From Clostridiales bacterium (lineage in GTDB: Bacteria > Bacillota > Clostridia > Oscillospirales > Oscillospiraceae), in NCBI GenBank assembly GCA_012728025.1, contig JAAYFX010000115.1, positions 1 through 6,065 on the forward strand: DNA of 6,065 nucleotides, given 5' to 3'. The stretch's first letter is position 1. Every line of letters begins with the position of its first letter. The notes under the pieces are model-generated. The model did no database searches. It was given only the letters and a program-made list of their open reading frames with translations, and had not been told where the DNA came from. Made by a program: the position numbers and the translations under genes. Of this stretch, positions 4,521 to 6,065 are shown one piece after another.

Positions 4521-5849
4521 ATGGCAAAACGCATAGCATATTTCATCTTTATCTTTTTTGTAGTTTTTTCGATTAAATCACCGGCACAGGCAAACAACAC
4601 AAAGCTTATTGCCCTGACCTTTGATGATGGCCCCCACAAAACTATTACTCCCCAACTACTTGACGAATTAGCCGAAAGAAATGTTAAGGTCACCTTTTTT
4701 CTTGTGGGACGCAGCATAGAATATTACCCCGAGATAGCGGAAAGAGCGGCAAATGAAGGTCACCAGCTTGCAAACCACAGCTATTCTCACCCTTGGTTCA
4801 CAAAGATTTCCCCAGCCTCTATAACAGATGAGCTTGGGCGAACAAACGAGCTTATTGCCGAAGTCTCAGGAAAAACCGATAACATGGTGCGCATACCCTA
4901 TGGTGATATGTCAAAAACTGTAATGGAGCTTGCGGGCGCTCCAATAATCCAATGGTCGGTAGACCCAGCAAATGGCTATATGAGCGCCTCTGAAGAGCTT
5001 ATGAAGAAAAATCTTGTTGCCACAGCCGCCGACGGGGCAATAGCCATTTTGCATGATACCGGCGAAAAGAACCTAAACGTTGCCCTTTACGCTATTGATG
5101 AGCTTTTGGCTGCCGGTTATGAATTTGTAACTTTGGACGAGCTTTTCCGCCTGCGGGGGGTTCAGCCCGAAAAGGGAATTGTTTATTACAGTGTCCCTTC
5201 CGGCCCTTCTGAAACTTATTATGACGAATCAAAGCTTTCTGAGCATTGGGCAGCAGGTGATATTGACTATGTCCTTAAAAAGCGGATAATCCTTGGAGAC
5301 GGCGAGGGCTTTAGTCCAAACGCTTATATGTCACGGGCAATGGCTGCCACTGTCCTTTGGCGGGTTGCCGGCTCTCCCGAACAGGCACAGCCTGTCCAAA
5401 CGGGACTTACACGATTTTTTATGTCTCGGGGCTCATACTCATTTTCCTCTTTGAGCAGCCGCAGCCTGTGCCATAGTTTTGCTGATGTTCCGGAAGGTCA
5501 ATGGTATTCTCAGGCAGTGGGCTGGGCCTATAAAAACGGTTATATAAAGGGCATATCGGAAAACTCCTTTGCCCCCAACGAATACATAACACGAGAGCAG
5601 TTTTACACCATCCTCGGCCGTTATGCGGCAGAAAACCAAAGCAGAGTCTCACAAACCCTAAAATCCTGCTCATACAGAGATGATGTGAGAATAAGCCCTT
5701 GGGCCTGTGAGTATGTTTCCCTCTTTCGTGATTGTGGTTTTGTTTCAAAGAATGACAAAGAAATTTTTAGACCCTTAGACTACATAAGCCGTGCTGAAGC
5801 GGCAGAGCTTATCACATGGTTTATGCAGGATATACCCTCGGCAGCTTGA
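4521..5849 (+). CDS. secreted NodB-type polysaccharide deacetylase with three SLH domains
   Basis: A 442-residue exported protein. The N-terminus (MAKR, hydrophobic 5-18, cleavage probably after AQA at 22-24) is a signal peptide. The NodB (CE4) domain covers about 28-212 with all motifs: TFDDGP (D35, D36), HSYSH (metal ligands H86 and H90), RIPYG (124-128), WSVD (D148) and ILHD (H178). This family removes N- or O-acetyl groups from cell-wall glycans, most often N-acetyl groups of peptidoglycan; which glycan is used here is not shown. The C-terminus has three SLH repeats, about 235-284, 320-370 and 385-436, with SRAM, TREQ and SRAE in place of the TRAE motif. These should bind the pyruvylated secondary wall polysaccharide and keep the enzyme at the cell surface. 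A serine-rich insert (302-319) separates SLH1 and SLH2. GGGGGA lies 10 nt before the ATG. Monocistronic, with its own promoter and terminator. Confidence 0.93.
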   Translation: MAKRIAYFIFIFFVVFSIKSPAQANNTKLIALTFDDGPHKTITPQLLDELAERNVKVTFFLVGRSIEYYPEIAERAANEGHQLANHSYSHPWFTKISPASITDELGRTNELIAEVSGKTDNMVRIPYGDMSKTVMELAGAPIIQWSVDPANGYMSASEELMKKNLVATAADGAIAILHDTGEKNLNVALYAIDELLAAGYEFVTLDELFRLRGVQPEKGIVYYSVPSGPSETYYDESKLSEHWAAGDIDYVLKKRIILGDGEGFSPNAYMSRAMAATVLWRVAGSPEQAQPVQTGLTRFFMSRGSYSFSSLSSRSLCHSFADVPEGQWYSQAVGWAYKNGYIKGISENSFAPNEYITREQFYTILGRYAAENQSRVSQTLKSCSYRDDVRISPWACEYVSLFRDCGFVSKNDKEIFRPLDYISRAEAAELITWFMQDIPSAA

Positions 5850-5855
5850 AAAATA

Positions 5856-5897
5856 AAAACAGATTGAAGGTTAAAAAAACCTTCAATCTGTTTTATT
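5856..5897. terminator. intrinsic terminator of the deacetylase gene
   Basis: AAAACAGATTGAAGG (5856-5870) pairs perfectly with CCTTCAATCTGTTTT (5880-5894), a 15-bp stem with a 9-nt loop, followed by TTTTATT. It begins 6 bp after the stop codon. The minus strand also ends in a T-rich tract, so it could stop leftward transcription. Confidence 0.9.
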
Positions 5898-5927
5898 GCG
5901 CCCTGTGATGTCGGGCTTATATGAAAA

Positions 5928-5953
5928 CAGCACGTCGGAGAACCGACGTGCTG
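5928..5953 (-). terminator. GC-rich perfect hairpin, probable terminator of a leftward gene beyond the window
   Basis: CAGCACGTCGG (5928-5938) and CCGACGTGCTG (5943-5953) form an 11-bp perfect stem with an AGAA loop. On the minus strand the stem is followed directly by TTTTC. On the plus strand the nearest T run begins about 10 nt later. This favours a terminator for a minus-strand gene entering from the right edge, though four T is a short tract. Confidence 0.5.
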
Positions 5954-6065
5954 CTAAATCCGTTTTTAAGTTTTATAGAGCCATTACAGTCTCCTGACGG
6001 TGAGATGTTCAGGCCGAGAAACTAATAAAACAAATAGTAAGGATTAGAGACCCTTTGCGTTGCAA
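5954..6065. other. right-edge segment without a recognised gene
   Basis: No convincing coding frame is seen on either strand. Minus-strand frames entering from the edge close at stops near 6046, 6024 and 6009. The short CCTGA (5993-5997) and TCAGG (6009-6013) arms could pair, and GTCTC (5989-5993) is complementary to GAGAC (6047-6051). The last bases form TTGC-GTT-GCAA, which may be the start of a larger inverted repeat cut by the window edge. It may be the 3' region of a leftward gene or part of a structured RNA; I cannot decide. Confidence 0.3.

Noticed and set aside
5419..5748. 109-codon minus-strand frame inside the SLH region
   Set aside because: It is antisense to intact SLH repeats, and the translation has no family features.
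5908..5997. 29-codon plus-strand frame after the deacetylase terminator
   Set aside because: It has no ribosome site, runs through the perfect hairpin at 5928-5953, and its product is not recognisable.
1..6065. CRISPR array, tRNA or rRNA gene, insertion sequence or attachment site
   Set aside because: No regularly spaced repeats, cloverleaf arms, rRNA segments, transposase frames or terminal inverted repeats with target duplications were seen on reading both strands.

Overview
The window looks like chromosomal DNA from a low-GC Gram-positive anaerobe, most likely a member of the Clostridia. The support is a YtrA-type GntR regulator with its own ABC transporter, a LytTR response regulator, purine-rich Shine-Dalgarno sites, A/T-flanked intrinsic terminators, and a secreted NodB deacetylase carrying S-layer-homology (SLH) repeats. 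SLH anchoring implies a cell wall with a secondary polysaccharide. I cannot name a species.

Layout. 1-201 is an AT-rich leader with a weak promoter and a pair of direct repeats spaced 21 bp apart. 202-924 (+) encodes a LytTR-type response regulator. A bidirectional terminator (972-1011) separates it from the convergent gene at 1054-2094 (-), a CPBP-family intramembrane protease. 2095-2297 holds an imperfect dyad and the AT-rich terminator of the next transcription unit. 2298-4241 (-) is a tight three-gene operon, in transcription order: YtrA-like GntR repressor, ABC ATPase, ABC-2-like permease. The genes overlap by 20 and 7 nt. 4242-4520 is a divergent intergenic region. It contains a TTGACA-17-TACTAT promoter for the operon with an overlapping 22-bp dyad, and a TTGACC-17-TATAAT promoter for the rightward gene. 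4521-5849 (+) encodes a secreted polysaccharide deacetylase with three SLH repeats, followed by a strong terminator. 5898-6065 has no convincing gene but contains an 11-bp perfect GC-rich hairpin, probably the terminator of a leftward gene beyond the right edge.

How the genes may work together (inference). All three transcription units to the right of the LytTR gene act at or in the cell envelope: an intramembrane protease of a family that includes bacteriocin-immunity proteins, an ABC exporter under a regulator type known to respond to wall antibiotics, and a wall-anchored glycan deacetylase that could alter susceptibility to lytic enzymes. This fits an envelope-stress or antimicrobial-peptide defence neighbourhood. 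However, no peptide precursor, histidine kinase or other diagnostic partner is visible, and each gene alone is of a common type. I found no clearly new system. The most informative signals are the regulatory sites.
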